Below are positions 42,680 through 52,176 of a stretch of 64,000 bases of DNA, in pieces (position 1 is the stretch's first letter; every line of letters starts with the position of its first letter). Made by a program: the position numbers and the translations under genes. This stretch comes from Frankia alni ACN14a (GTDB lineage: Bacteria > Actinomycetota > Actinomycetes > Frankiales > Frankiaceae). The notes under the pieces were generated by a model. That model was not told where the DNA came from. It did no database searches and saw only the letters and a program-made list of their open reading frames with translations. The DNA lies in NCBI RefSeq assembly GCF_000058485.1, contig NC_008278.1, forward strand, positions 7,310,962-7,374,961, in the 5' to 3' direction.

Positions 42680-43489
42680 GTGGGGAGTCAGGTGCGGACG
42701 AGCGCTGTCGGTGCTGCGGGGGGACAGGCAGGACCGGACGGACGGCCGGGATCGCCCGGGCGGATCAGGTCCGTCGGGCTCGCGCTGCTGCTCGCGGTGG
42801 CCACGGCGCTGGTCGCCTGCGACAGCCTCGGCGACCAGACCGGCGCGGCGGATCCGGGCGCGGCGAGCTCGGCGGGCTCGGCGGGCTCGTCCGCCAGGGG
42901 CGCCGCGGGCTCGGCGCTCGCGCTGCTTGCCACCCTGCCGGTCCGCGTCGAGGACAACTCGCCGAAGTACCAGCGCGACGAGTTCGGCACCGCCTGGTCC
43001 GACGTCGACCACAACGGCTGCGACACCCGCAACGACATCCTGCACCGGGACATGCGCAGCACCACCGTGCGGCGCTCCGACGGCTGCACGGTGCTGACCG
43101 GCGAGCTCACCGATCCGTACACGACCCGGATCATCCGCTTCGACCGTTCCCGCAACGCCTCGGCGGTGCAGATCGACCATGTCGTGCCGCTGGCCGACGC
43201 CTGGCGGACCGGCGCACTCGACTGGACCGACGCCCAGCGCCTGCAGTTCGCGAACGACCCGGAGAACCTGCTCGCGGTGGACGGCCCGACGAACCAGCGC
43301 AAGAGCGACCACGACGCGGCCGAATGGCTGCCGCCCAGCCCCGGCGAGCAGTGCCCGTACATCGCCCGCCAGGTGGGCCTGAAATCGCGCTATCACCTGT
43401 GGGTGGTGGCGGCGGAGGCCCAGGCGATGCGAACCGTTCTCCAGAAGTGCCCCGCCCAGCCGGCCCTGGGCACCACCGCCGCCCGCTAG
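42680..43489 (+). CDS. Secreted HNH-family endonuclease (DUF1524-like), putative lipoprotein
   Basis: 269 residues. The hydrophobic segment SVGLALLLAVATALVAC with lipobox LVAC (Cys near residue 47) indicates export and lipidation. The mature domain contains QRDEFGTAWSDVDHNGCDTR-NDILHRD, then IDHVVPLADAWRTGALDW (the H-x-V-P HNH core) and LQFANDPENLLAVDGPTNQR-KSDHDAAEWLPP with the Asn/His residues of the betabeta-alpha-metal site. This is the extracellular HNH nuclease group common in actinomycetes (GmrSD C-terminal/DUF1524 clan); probably a nutrient-scavenging DNase. The start is GTG 42680; GTG 42692 is possible. Confidence 0.9.
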   Translation: MGSQVRTSAVGAAGGQAGPDGRPGSPGRIRSVGLALLLAVATALVACDSLGDQTGAADPGAASSAGSAGSSARGAAGSALALLATLPVRVEDNSPKYQRDEFGTAWSDVDHNGCDTRNDILHRDMRSTTVRRSDGCTVLTGELTDPYTTRIIRFDRSRNASAVQIDHVVPLADAWRTGALDWTDAQRLQFANDPENLLAVDGPTNQRKSDHDAAEWLPPSPGEQCPYIARQVGLKSRYHLWVVAAEAQAMRTVLQKCPAQPALGTTAAR

Positions 43490-43934
43490 ACCGCGGGCCC
43501 GCCGCCCGGCCTCCGACCTGGATGATCTTCGTTTCCGCGGACCCCATACCCGCGGCATGACCCGCCCCCGGGAGGGTCTGGCACGGTCCTGACGGTTCCG
43601 CGGAACCGCGCCGACGCCATCGGAGGCGAGCCCGACGTCAGGACGACCCCGACGTCAGGACGACCCCGACCCCCACGATCAGCCGTCCACTTCGCGACAG
43701 TCACCCGCCCGACCCACCCCCGAGGCCGCACCCCGTGGGGTGGCCACCGGGCCCACCCCCGCCCCGAATGGTCGCCCTAAGACCCCAACTAGCTACTTTG
43801 TGCCAGCCACAACGACCCCGCACCAGACGGGGTGGTCGACCCAGGCACCAAAAAAAGACGCACCCCCGCGCCCCCCGCCACCCACCCGACCAGGCCAGGC
43901 CACCGTGGGGGGCTCGGGGGGCTCGGCCCCCCCG
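43490..43934. other. Gene-poor region downstream of tRNA-Leu
   Basis: 445 bp without a credible gene. It holds two perfect copies of the 17-bp ccgacgtcaggacgacc (43632-43665), C/A-rich sequence with an A7 run at about 43850-43857, a ggggggctcggggggctcggcccccc hairpin-forming stretch (43909-43933) and stop-rich sequence around 43780-43800 in the plus strand. Composition differs from the coding neighbourhood. Being directly 3' of a tRNA, it is where integrated elements often sit, but no integrase or attachment duplication was found. Confidence 0.4.
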
Positions 43935-43980
43935 GCAAAATAAGGAAGCCCCCACCGGCGCAGCACGCACCGGTAGGGGC
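43935..43980 (-). terminator. Rho-independent terminator of tRNA-Leu
   Basis: On the minus strand GCCCCTACCGG...CCGGTGGGGGC forms an 11-bp stem with one G-U pair, followed by TTCCTTATTTTGCC. It begins 6 nt after the tRNA 3' end. One of the few T-tailed terminators in this GC-rich window. Confidence 0.85.
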
Positions 43981-43985
43981 TGACG

Positions 43986-44068
43986 TGGGCGAGGGGGGAG
44001 TTGAACCCCCACGTCCGCTAGGACACACGGACCTGAACCGTGCGCGTCTGCCATTCCGCCACTCGCCC
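43986..44068 (-). tRNA. tRNA-Leu (anticodon CAG)
   Basis: 83-nt class II tRNA. Acceptor stem GGGCGAG/CTCGCCC with discriminator A; D-arm region TGGCGGAATGGCAGACGCG; anticodon stem CACGG/CCGTG with loop TTCAGGT giving anticodon CAG; a long variable arm (TGTCCTAGCGGACGT region); T-arm GGGGGTTCAACTCCCCC. CCA is not encoded. Its place directly before fhaA matches the tRNA-Leu gene next to Rv0020c in Mycobacterium tuberculosis. Confidence 0.96.
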
Positions 44069-44228
44069 GAGTGGGACTATCTCTTAACCAGGGGACACGC
44101 TATCACGTCGGAGATGTCCGCTGCGTCGGGGGGTCGCCTACCGCGGTGGACCTGTCAAGCGGCCGAGCCGTGGGGCGTCCGCGCCCTGGGGCATACGATC
44201 TCACAGACCGGGAGAAGGGAGGTCGAGC

Positions 44229-45626
44229 ATGGGCGTGCTACAACGCTTCGAACGGCGCCTGGGCGGCCTCGTCGAGGGTGCGTTCGCCAAGGTGTTCAAG
44301 GGCGGGGTCGAGCCCGTGGAGATCGCCAGCGCGCTGGCCCGGGAGACCGACGACCGGCGGGCGGTCAGTTCCAACCGCGTGCTGGTGCCCAACGAGTTCG
44401 CGGTGGAGCTCGCCAGCGGCGACTTCGCCCGGCTCTCCCCGTATGACCGAGCGCTGTGCGACGAGCTGGCCGAGATGGTTCGCGAGCATGCGGCCGAGCA
44501 GCGCTACACCTTCGTCGGCCCGGTGTCCGTCCGGATGTCCGAGGCGGCCGACCTCGACGTCGGCGTCTTCCGGATCCGCAGCAGCGTGGCGGCGGCGGAC
44601 CCGGGGGTCGTCAGCGGGCGACGCGGCCGTCCGCGCCCGAGTGCGCCCGGCACCCCCCATCTACTGATCACGACGAAGGCCCCGGGCGGGACGGGGGGCG
44701 GCGGGGAGCGGGAGTACCCGCTGGACGCCGAGACCACCGTCATCGGGCGCAGCGTCGAGTGCGACATCCGGCTGAACGACACCGGAGTGTCCCGGCGGCA
44801 CGGGGAGATCCGCCGGCTGCCGGACGGGCAGTTCCTCTATGTCGACGCCGGCTCGACGAACGGCAGCCTTGTCAACGGCCGTGCGGCCACCCAGGTCAAG
44901 CTCGTCAGCGGGGACCGGATCGAGCTTGGCACCGCGACCATCGTGTTCCGCCGTGAGGACGGCCGGGGCAGCGTCGCAGGCCGGACGCCCTCCCGCGCGA
45001 CCCCCCCGCCGGAGCGGATCGGGCACCGCACGACGGCCCCGCCGGACCGGCGCCCCACGCCCCCGCCGGACGACCCGTACCGGCGTGGCTCGACCCCGCG
45101 CGGCGGCCGGCCGGAGCCGTACGAGGAGCGGGAGCCGCGCGGCGGCCAGCCCTACCCGACGGATCCCTACCGGGACCGTCCCGCCCGGGCGGGCAGCGAC
45201 CCCGGCTACCGTGGGCGCGGCCACGACCAGGGGTCGGATGTCGGCCGGGTCCGTGACCAGGCCCGTCCGCCCCGCCGCGATCCCGGCCCCCGGGACCCGG
45301 GCCGCGACACCGGACCGGATCGCCCCCTGCCTGATCGCTCGCTGCCGGATCGCCCGCTGCCGGATCGTGGCGGGCGAGACCCGTATCGCCGCGATCCGCG
45401 AGACCGCCGCGACGACGGTCCCCGCCGGCCCGACCCCTACCGGGAGGACGCCGTCGACCGCTACCGCGAGCCGGCCCGGCCCGCCCGCGGCGCGGCGGGG
45501 CCCGACGGCGGCCTCGAACCGCTGGACGACGTGTACGACGCGCAGACGTACCTGCCGGGCCAGCTCGACCCCCCGGCGGGCGGCGACGGTGGGCGTGGGC
45601 GGTCGCGGTCGGATCGGGGCTGGTAG
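44229..45626 (+). CDS. fhaA: FHA domain protein with DUF3662 (FhaA)
   Basis: 465 residues. N-terminal DUF3662 domain: MGVLQRFERRLGGLVEGAFA-KVFKGGVEPVEIASALARE-TDDRRAVSSNRVLVPNEF. After a linker, a classical FHA domain at about residues 160-235: TTVIGRSVECDIRLNDTGVS, RRHGEIR, AGSTNGSLVNG; the phosphothreonine-binding Arg, Ser and Asn residues are present. The C-terminal 180 residues are disordered, Arg/Asp/Pro-rich, with PDRPLPDRSLPDRPLPDR repeats from a 15-bp unit near 45320-45370. In mycobacteria FhaA binds phosphorylated MviN and lies in the Pkn cell-wall cluster. ATG 44229 with GGGAGG 7 nt upstream. First gene of the fhaA-pknB run. Confidence 0.95.
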   Translation: MGVLQRFERRLGGLVEGAFAKVFKGGVEPVEIASALARETDDRRAVSSNRVLVPNEFAVELASGDFARLSPYDRALCDELAEMVREHAAEQRYTFVGPVSVRMSEAADLDVGVFRIRSSVAAADPGVVSGRRGRPRPSAPGTPHLLITTKAPGGTGGGGEREYPLDAETTVIGRSVECDIRLNDTGVSRRHGEIRRLPDGQFLYVDAGSTNGSLVNGRAATQVKLVSGDRIELGTATIVFRREDGRGSVAGRTPSRATPPPERIGHRTTAPPDRRPTPPPDDPYRRGSTPRGGRPEPYEEREPRGGQPYPTDPYRDRPARAGSDPGYRGRGHDQGSDVGRVRDQARPPRRDPGPRDPGRDTGPDRPLPDRSLPDRPLPDRGGRDPYRRDPRDRRDDGPRRPDPYREDAVDRYREPARPARGAAGPDGGLEPLDDVYDAQTYLPGQLDPPAGGDGGRGRSRSDRGW

Positions 45627-45632
45627 CGGCCG

Positions 45633-46130
45633 ATGGATCCGACCGAGCCCAGCGAACTCGTCCTGCTGATCGTCAAGATCGGTTTTCTCGCCCTGCTGTG
45701 GGGATTCGTCCTGGTCGCCGTGCGCGCCGTCCGGCTGGACATGTTCGGCCCGACGAAGCGTCAACAGCGGCGCGAGCCACCGCCGATGGCGCGGCCCACA
45801 CCCCCTCGGACCCCGCCACAACCGGCACGCAAGCCACAGTCTCCGAGCAAACTCGTGGTGACCAAGGGGCACTTGGCAGGCACAACGATTCCCCTAGGAT
45901 CGTCACCTGTCACCATCGGACGGGCACAGGACTCGACTCTGGTCCTCGAGGATGACTTCGCATCAGGGCGGCATGCGAGACTCGTGCCCCACGACGGACA
46001 GTGGTTCGTCGAGGACCTGGGCTCGACCAATGGCACATTCCTCAACCGTTCGAAGGTGACCAGTCCCATGCCGGTACCTCTCGGCGCGCCGGTCAGGATC
46101 GGGAAGACGGTCCTGGAGCTCCACCGGTGA
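45633..46130 (+). CDS. fhaB: FHA domain protein (FhaB/FipA)
   Basis: 165 residues. An N-terminal membrane segment (ELVLLIVKIGFLALLWGFVLVAV) is followed by a basic/Pro-rich linker including LDMFGPTKRQQRREPP and a C-terminal FHA domain: GSSPVTIGRAQDSTLVLEDD, FASGRHARL, DLGSTNGTFLNRSKV. The architecture equals mycobacterial FhaB (FipA, Rv0019c), which links kinases to division proteins. It lies 6 bp after fhaA and overlaps the pstP start as GTGA. The start is ATG 45633. Confidence 0.95.
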   Translation: MDPTEPSELVLLIVKIGFLALLWGFVLVAVRAVRLDMFGPTKRQQRREPPPMARPTPPRTPPQPARKPQSPSKLVVTKGHLAGTTIPLGSSPVTIGRAQDSTLVLEDDFASGRHARLVPHDGQWFVEDLGSTNGTFLNRSKVTSPMPVPLGAPVRIGKTVLELHR

Positions 46131-47557
46131 GCCTCAGGCTTCACTTCGCCGTCCGCTCCGATGTCGGGCACGTACGGGAAGGAAACGAAGACTCCGCCTA
46201 CGCCGGGCAGCGCCTGCTGGCGGTGGCCGACGGCATGGGGGGGCACGCCGCGGGCGAGGTCGCCAGCTCCATGGTGATCTCCCGACTGGCCGACCTCGAC
46301 GACGACATCGACAGCGACGACCTCGTGACGGAGCTGAACGAGGCCGTCCGCGACGCCAACCGTCAGCTGCGCGAGATGTCGCTGGAGAACAGCGCCCTGG
46401 ACGGCATGGGCACCACGGTGACCGCGGTGCTCTCCTCCGGCGACATGCTCGGGGTCCTGCATGTCGGGGACTCGCGGGCCTACCTGCTGCGGGAGGGCAT
46501 CCTCAGCCAGGTCACCCACGACCACACGCTGGTGCAGGACCTGGTCGACCAGGGCCGGATCACTCCCGAGCAGGCGAACACGCACCCTCAGCGCTCGCTG
46601 CTGATGCGGGCGCTGGACGGCCGCGAGGTCGAGCCCGACCTGTCGGTGCGCCAGGCCCGGGACGGGGACCGCTACCTGCTGTGCACCGACGGCCTGTCGG
46701 GGGTGGTCAGCGAGGAGACGATCCTGGAGACGCTGCTGCTGCCCACCCCGCAGGAGGCGGTGGACCAGCTCGTCGACCTGGCGCTCAAGGGCGGCGGCCC
46801 GGACAACATCACGGTCGTCGTCGCCGACATCTCCGAGGACCACGGCGAGAGCCGGCCCTACCCGCTGGTCGCCGGTGCCGCGGCGGAGAAGCGGGTGGTG
46901 CCCGGGGCCGCGTCCGCGCGCAGCGGGCCCGACCCGCGCTACCCGGACACCGAGTCCGCGGCGGCCAAGGCGGCCCGGATCGGCCGGTCGGGCTTCCACC
47001 GCCGGGACCGCCAGGAGCAGGCCAGCGACCGCGGCGACGGCGAGAGCGACGACGCGGACGGAGAAGGGGACGGCCGACGCCGCTCGGGTCGGCGGATCCT
47101 GTTCGTCTCCACCGTCGTGTTCGTCCTCGTCGTCGCGGGGGCCGCGGCGGGGTGGACCTACGTGCGCGGCCAGTACTACGTCGGCGTCGACGAGAACGGG
47201 CGGGTGGCCCTGTTCCAGGGGGTGAAGGGCAGCATCGCCGGCGTCCATCTCTCGTCGAAGGTCTCCCACAGCGACCGCCTGCTGTCCGAGATCTCCCCGG
47301 CCGATCAGGACGATGTGCGCCACGGCATCCCGGCCAACAGCCGGGACGAGGGGAAGCAGATCATCGCCCAGCTGCACACGCCGGCCCCCACGCGGCAGCC
47401 GGTCACCGCGACGCCCAGCCCGTCCCCGACCAACCGTCCCAAGTCCCCGTCGCTGGACCCCGCCGGTCTGATGTCCGCGGCGTGCCAGTCCGCGAGCCCC
47501 GCCGGCGCCGCCGTCCCAGGCTGCCCGAGCACGCCCGTACCCACCACGTCCCCGTGA
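46127..47557 (+). CDS. pstP: PP2C-family Ser/Thr phosphatase PstP
   Basis: Membrane protein phosphatase that reverses PknA/PknB phosphorylation. The PPM-fold catalytic domain (residues 1-240) has RSDVGHVREGNEDSAYAGQR, VADGMGGHAAGEVAS, GMGTTVTAVL, LHVGDSRAYLLREG, CTDGLSGVVSEETI and GGGPDNITVVVADI; the metal-binding Asp residues are present. A linker with an acidic stretch precedes one membrane segment (ILFVSTVVFVLVVAGAAAGW, about 324-344) and a ~130-residue extracellular part (QYYVGVDENGRVALFQGVKG), as in mycobacterial PstP. GTG 46127 overlaps the fhaB stop. Confidence 0.95.
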   Translation: MSLRLHFAVRSDVGHVREGNEDSAYAGQRLLAVADGMGGHAAGEVASSMVISRLADLDDDIDSDDLVTELNEAVRDANRQLREMSLENSALDGMGTTVTAVLSSGDMLGVLHVGDSRAYLLREGILSQVTHDHTLVQDLVDQGRITPEQANTHPQRSLLMRALDGREVEPDLSVRQARDGDRYLLCTDGLSGVVSEETILETLLLPTPQEAVDQLVDLALKGGGPDNITVVVADISEDHGESRPYPLVAGAAAEKRVVPGAASARSGPDPRYPDTESAAAKAARIGRSGFHRRDRQEQASDRGDGESDDADGEGDGRRRSGRRILFVSTVVFVLVVAGAAAGWTYVRGQYYVGVDENGRVALFQGVKGSIAGVHLSSKVSHSDRLLSEISPADQDDVRHGIPANSRDEGKQIIAQLHTPAPTRQPVTATPSPSPTNRPKSPSLDPAGLMSAACQSASPAGAAVPGCPSTPVPTTSP

Positions 47558-47570
47558 CCTCAGGCCAGCG

Positions 47571-49067
47571 ATGACCCGCCCGCCGATACCCCTTCCTCCG
47601 CTGCGCAGGCCGAGGTCGGCGGACCTCACCGCGACGTTCGCCGGCCTGCCGCTGCCCCAGGGCACCGACCTGCCGCCGTACCGCCGCCGCGAGCTCGTCC
47701 TGCTGGTCTTCGCCGGGGTGTTGGCGACCAGCGCGCTGGCCGCGCTGACCTTCGCCGACATCGGCGAGCTCTCGCTCGGCATCTTCTCGATCGGCCTGGG
47801 CTTCTTCTGCCTGTGGGCGCTCGCACACCTCGCGGTCCGCCGGTTCGCGCCGGCCGCCGATCCGGTGCTGCTGCCGGTCGTCGTCGCCCTCAACGGCCTC
47901 GGCCTGGTCATGATCTATCGGCTGGACCTGGCCAAGAGCCAGGCGGCCAAGCAGGCCGGCACCCACATCCCGCCCAGCGCCGCGCAGGTGCAGCTCGTCT
48001 GGACGCTGCTGGCGGTCGTGGTCTTCGTCCTGGTGCTGGCGCTGGTGCGCGACCACCGCAACCTCTCCCGCTACGCCTACACGGCCGGGCTGATCGGCAT
48101 CGTCGGCCTGTTGCTGCCCATCGTGCCGGGCATCGGCACCTCCATCAACGGCGCCCGGCTCTGGCTGCGGGTCGGGCCGTTCTCGTTCCAGCCCAGCGAG
48201 GTCTCGAAGATCATTATTCTGATCTTCTTCGCCGGCTATCTGGAGAACAAGCGGGACGTGCTGTCCCTGGCGTCGCGGTCCGTGCTCGGGGTGAAGCTGC
48301 CGCGCGCCCGCGATCTCGGCCCGGTCCTGGTGGCGTGGCTGGCGAGCCTCGGCATCCTGGTGGTGCAGAACGACCTCGGTTCCTCCCTGCTGTTCTTCGG
48401 CATGTTCATGGTCGTGCTCTACGTCGCCACCGAGCGGGCGTCGTGGTTCCTGATCGGGTTCGTGCTGTTCATGATCGGCGCCGTGCTCGCGCACAGCTTG
48501 TTCAGCCACGTCCAGGTCCGCGTCGACGGCTGGCTGCACGCCTTCGACGGCGACAACCCGTCGAGCACCTCCTACCAGCTCGTCCAGGGCCTGTACGGGT
48601 TCGCGGCCGGCGGGCTCACCGGCACCGGCCTCGGCGAGGGCCACCCGCAGAAGGTGCCCTTCGCCAACACCGACTTCATCATGGCCAGCCTCGGCGAGGA
48701 GCTGGGGCTCACCGGGGTGATGGCGATCATCACGCTGTACGCGCTGATCGTGCTGCGCGGTATGCGTGCGGCCCTCGGCGCGAAGGACGCCTTCGGCAAG
48801 CTGCTGGCGACCGGGCTGTCGTTCACCCTGGCGCTCCAGGTGTTCGTGCAGGTCGGCGGGGTTATGCGACTCATCCCACTGACCGGGCTCACCCTGCCGT
48901 TCGTCTCCTATGGTGGGTCGTCCATCGTGGCGAACGCCGCGATCATCGCGTTGCTGTTGCGGGTCAGCGACAGCGCGCGCCGTGCGCCCGAGCCGGCGTC
49001 GGACGCCCCGCTGTTCGATCCGGGCGCGGTCGCCGACAGCCCCACCCAGGTGGTGAAGACGACATGA
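47571..49067 (+). CDS. rodA: SEDS glycosyltransferase RodA/FtsW family
   Basis: 498-residue polytopic membrane protein with about ten to twelve segments. It polymerises lipid II into glycan strands, paired with the PBP2-type transpeptidase encoded next. SEDS signatures: FQPSEVSKIIILIFFAGYLE, NDLGSSLLFFGMFMVVLYVA, GEGHPQKVPFANTDFIMASL-GEELGL with the catalytic Asp region, and LIPLTGLTLPFVSYGGSSIV. By position (pstP-rodA-pbpA) it corresponds to Rv0017c RodA rather than FtsW. ATG 47571, 13 bp after pstP; its stop overlaps pbpA (ATGA). Confidence 0.94.
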   Translation: MTRPPIPLPPLRRPRSADLTATFAGLPLPQGTDLPPYRRRELVLLVFAGVLATSALAALTFADIGELSLGIFSIGLGFFCLWALAHLAVRRFAPAADPVLLPVVVALNGLGLVMIYRLDLAKSQAAKQAGTHIPPSAAQVQLVWTLLAVVVFVLVLALVRDHRNLSRYAYTAGLIGIVGLLLPIVPGIGTSINGARLWLRVGPFSFQPSEVSKIIILIFFAGYLENKRDVLSLASRSVLGVKLPRARDLGPVLVAWLASLGILVVQNDLGSSLLFFGMFMVVLYVATERASWFLIGFVLFMIGAVLAHSLFSHVQVRVDGWLHAFDGDNPSSTSYQLVQGLYGFAAGGLTGTGLGEGHPQKVPFANTDFIMASLGEELGLTGVMAIITLYALIVLRGMRAALGAKDAFGKLLATGLSFTLALQVFVQVGGVMRLIPLTGLTLPFVSYGGSSIVANAAIIALLLRVSDSARRAPEPASDAPLFDPGAVADSPTQVVKTT

Positions 49068-50509
49068 ACCGCCCGGTGCGCAAGGTCGCCGTCGCCTGCC
49101 TGGTCCTGTTCGCCGCGCTGCTGGTGAACGCCAACTGGCTGCAGGTCGGCGAGGCGAGCGACCTCAAGACCCAGCCGACCAACGGCCGCCAGATCACCGA
49201 ACGGCTCGAACGCGAACGCGGGGCGATCCTGGCCGGCGACGTGGAGATCGCGCGGTCCACCCCGTCGAACGACCAGTACAGGTTCCAGCGGCAGTACCCG
49301 GCCGGCTCGCTCTACTCCGACGTCACGGGCTACTACACGCTGTTCACCGCGGCCGGGCTGGAGCGCTCCCAGGACGTGTTCCTCTCCGGCGACGACGACC
49401 GGCTGCTCGCCAGCCGGGTGACCGGCCTGCTCACCAACAAGCAGCGCCGCGGCGGCTCCGTGGTCACCACGATCGTGCCCGCGGTCCAGCAGGCCGCCGC
49501 GCAGGCGCTGGGCAACCGCAAGGGCGCCGTGGTGGCGCTGGACCCGTCCACCGGTGCCATCCTGGCGATGGTGACCAGCCCGTCCTACGACCCGAGCCCG
49601 CTGGCCAGCCACACCGAGAAGACGGCGACCAACGCCTACGGCGTGCTCTCCGGCGACCCGGCGCAGCCGCTGCTGAACCGGGCGACGCAGCAGACCTATC
49701 CGCCGGGGTCGACGTTCAAGCTCATCACCGCCGCGGCGGCGCTGTCAGCGGGTCGCAGTCCCGACACCCGCGTGTCGGCCCCCGACGAGCTCCAACTGCC
49801 GCTGAGCACGGTGCGGCTGCCGAACTTCGACGGCGAGCGGTGCGGCGACGGTGAGACCGACACGATCATCCATGCGCTGACGATCTCCTGTAACACCGCC
49901 TTCGCGCAGCTCGGCATCGATCTCGGCGCCGAGACGTTGCGCCGGCAGGCCGAGGCGTTCGGCCTGAACTCGACCTTCCCCGACTTCCCGCTGCAGCAGG
50001 CCCGCAGCGTGTTCCCGACCAAGCTCGACGGTGCGCAGACCGCGCAGTCGGCGATCGGCCAGTACAACGTCCGGGTCACGCCCCTACAGATGGCGGAGGT
50101 GGTCGCGGCGATCGCCAACGGTGGCACCGAGATGAAGCCCTACCTCGTCTCCGAGCTGCGTGGCCCGGACGAGAAGACGATCAGCCGGACCGGTCCCAAG
50201 GAACTCGGCAAGCCGGTGAGCAGCGACGTCGCCGACGAACTCAGGACCATGATGGAGAGCGTGGTGACGTCGGGAACGGGCCGCAAGGCGCGCATCGACA
50301 ACGTCTCCGTCGCCGGGAAGACCGGAACCGCGGAACACGGCACGGGCGAGCCGCCGCACGCCTGGTTCGTCGGGTTCGCCCCGTCGGACGCGCCCAAGGT
50401 GGCGGTCGCCGTCATCGTCGAGGACGGCGGGGGTGAGCTGAGCACCGGTGGTGCCATCGCCGCCCCCGTCGCGAAACAGGTCATGCAGGCCGCATTGGAC
50501 AGACCATGA
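49064..50509 (+). CDS. pbpA: Penicillin-binding protein PbpA (transpeptidase)
   Basis: 481-residue class B PBP. An N-terminal membrane anchor (VAVACLVLFAALLVNANWLQ) is followed by the dimerisation region. The transpeptidase domain has SxxK PGSTFKLI (near residue 216), SxN ISCNTAFAQLG (near 275) and KTG VAGKTGTAEHG (near 418). It crosslinks peptidoglycan in partnership with RodA. In mycobacteria PbpA is a PknB substrate. Overlaps rodA and pknA by 4 bp each (ATGA), so the whole run is translationally coupled. Confidence 0.96.
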   Translation: MNRPVRKVAVACLVLFAALLVNANWLQVGEASDLKTQPTNGRQITERLERERGAILAGDVEIARSTPSNDQYRFQRQYPAGSLYSDVTGYYTLFTAAGLERSQDVFLSGDDDRLLASRVTGLLTNKQRRGGSVVTTIVPAVQQAAAQALGNRKGAVVALDPSTGAILAMVTSPSYDPSPLASHTEKTATNAYGVLSGDPAQPLLNRATQQTYPPGSTFKLITAAAALSAGRSPDTRVSAPDELQLPLSTVRLPNFDGERCGDGETDTIIHALTISCNTAFAQLGIDLGAETLRRQAEAFGLNSTFPDFPLQQARSVFPTKLDGAQTAQSAIGQYNVRVTPLQMAEVVAAIANGGTEMKPYLVSELRGPDEKTISRTGPKELGKPVSSDVADELRTMMESVVTSGTGRKARIDNVSVAGKTGTAEHGTGEPPHAWFVGFAPSDAPKVAVAVIVEDGGGELSTGGAIAAPVAKQVMQAALDRP

Positions 50510-52176
50510 ACAACTCGCCGGGTAACCCCACCTCACCGTCGCAGCCGTTCGCGGGCGCCGCCTCGCCGAACACCGTCCTGGACAACCGCTACCGGCTCGA
50601 CGGCCGGATCGCCGCGGGCGGCATGGGCGAGGTCTGGCGGGGCCTCGACCAGACCCTCGGTCGCCCCGTCGCGGTGAAGCTGCTGCGCCCGGAGTACGCC
50701 AGCGACGAGTCGTTCCTGGTGCGCTTCCGCGGCGAGGCCCGCCACGCCGCCCGGCTGTCGCACCCCGGGGTCGCCTCGGTCTACGACTACGGCGAGGTCG
50801 CCACCGCGGACGACTACCCCACCGCCTACCTGGTGATGGAGCTGGTGGAGGGCGAGCCGCTGTCGGCCGCGCTGCACCGGGAGAAGCGGCTGTCGCCCGA
50901 GCGGATGCTGGACATCCTCGGCCAGGCCGCCGACGCGCTGCAGGCCGCCCACGCCCTCGGCGTCGTCCACCGCGACGTCAAGCCCGGCAACCTGCTGCTG
51001 CGCCCGGACGGCGCCGTCAAGGTCACCGACTTCGGCATCGCCCGCGCGGTGGACGCCGCCCCGCTGACCGCCACCGGCATCATGATGGGCACGGCGTACT
51101 ACGTCTCCCCCGAGCAGGCGTCGGGGCGGCCGGTGACGCCGGCCAGCGACGTCTACTCGCTCGGCGTCGTCGCCTACGAGTGTCTCGCGGGTCGCCGGCC
51201 CTTCGACGACCGCAACCCGATCGTCGTCGTGATGGCCCACCAGCAGGACACTCCGCCCCCGCTGCCCGCCGACGTCCCGTACCAGGTGCGGGCCCTGGTC
51301 GAGTCGGCCATGGCCAAGGACCCGGCCCGCCGGCCGAGTTCCGCAGGCGCGTTCGCCCGCTCCGCCGCGGGCATCCGGCGCAGTCTGTGGAGCCCGGACA
51401 CCGGTCGATGGCCGGGCCCGGGCGACGCGCCGGACGCGACCGCGCGCCACCCCGGTCCGGGCACCGGCCTGCCCCCCTCGGGGCCCGGCAGCCGCCGGCC
51501 CACCTCCCGTAACCGGCCGCCCTCCTGGGTCACTCCCCCGCCGCCGACCAGCGGGCGAACCAGCGGGCCGGGCCGGGCCGGCGCCGGGTCGGACCACACC
51601 CAGGCGGTGCCCGGCGGGCCGGCGGGCCCCCCGCACGGCGCCGCCGAGCTGCCCGCGACGGCGATGCACAGCCCGTCGTTCGGTCCCGACACGGGCTATG
51701 GCGACCATCGCGGCGAGCAGGGCGGCTACGGCGCCGAGACGGCGTACGGCGAGCAGGGCTACCGGGCGGGCGACCGCGGCGACCGGGCGGGCGACCGCGG
51801 CGACCGCCGCGACAGCCGAGACCCGGGCACCCTCTACCGACCGGGTCCCCCGTCGTGGTCCCGGCCACCGGGCGGCCCGCCAGGCCCGGCCGAACCGGAC
51901 CCGGCTCGGCCGGGCCGGGCGGCCCGGCGCCGATCCGGCCCGGCGGCCCGACGGCCGATGCCGCTACCGGTCCTGATCATCCTGCTGGTCCTGACGGTCG
52001 CCATCACCGCCTTCGTGACCAACAAGCTGTTCTCCAGCAAGGGCTCCGAATCGAACTCGGCGGCCACTCCACCAGGAGTGGTGTACGCGAACGCATTCGG
52101 TGATGAAATCGTCAGCGGCAACGCCGGGTCGGCGCTCTCCGACGCGGGAGGGGCGACGGCAGGGGAGTATTCGTGA
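50506..52176 (+). CDS. pknA: Ser/Thr protein kinase PknA
   Basis: 556 residues. Kinase domain (residues ~25-290): glycine loop [37 protein letters not shown] (near 155), [23 protein letters not shown] disordered Gly/Arg-rich linker, with repeated [12 protein letters not shown] from a gcgaccgcggcgaccgg-type repeat at about 51768-51812, leads to a membrane segment ([19 protein letters not shown], about 486-504) and a ~50-residue outside tail without PASTA domains, the classical PknA architecture. ATG 50506 overlaps the pbpA stop; its own stop overlaps the pknB GTG. Confidence 0.95.
   Translation: MNNSPGNPTSPSQPFAGAASPNTVLDNRYRLDGRIAAGGMGEVWRGLDQTLGRPVAVKLLRPEYASDESFLVRFRGEARHAARLSHPGVASVYDYGEVATADDYPTAYLVMELVEGEPLSAALHREKRLSPERMLDILGQAADALQAAHALGVVHRDVKPGNLLLRPDGAVKVTDFGIARAVDAAPLTATGIMMGTAYYVSPEQASGRPVTPASDVYSLGVVAYECLAGRRPFDDRNPIVVVMAHQQDTPPPLPADVPYQVRALVESAMAKDPARRPSSAGAFARSAAGIRRSLWSPDTGRWPGPGDAPDATARHPGPGTGLPPSGPGSRRPTSRNRPPSWVTPPPPTSGRTSGPGRAGAGSDHTQAVPGGPAGPPHGAAELPATAMHSPSFGPDTGYGDHRGEQGGYGAETAYGEQGYRAGDRGDRAGDRGDRRDSRDPGTLYRPGPPSWSRPPGGPPGPAEPDPARPGRAARRRSGPAARRPMPLPVLIILLVLTVAITAFVTNKLFSSKGSESNSAATPPGVVYANAFGDEIVSGNAGSALSDAGGATAGEYS

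Noticed and set aside
43490-44068. Prophage or integrative element at tRNA-Leu
   Set aside because: No integrase, phage gene or duplicated tRNA end was found in the window.
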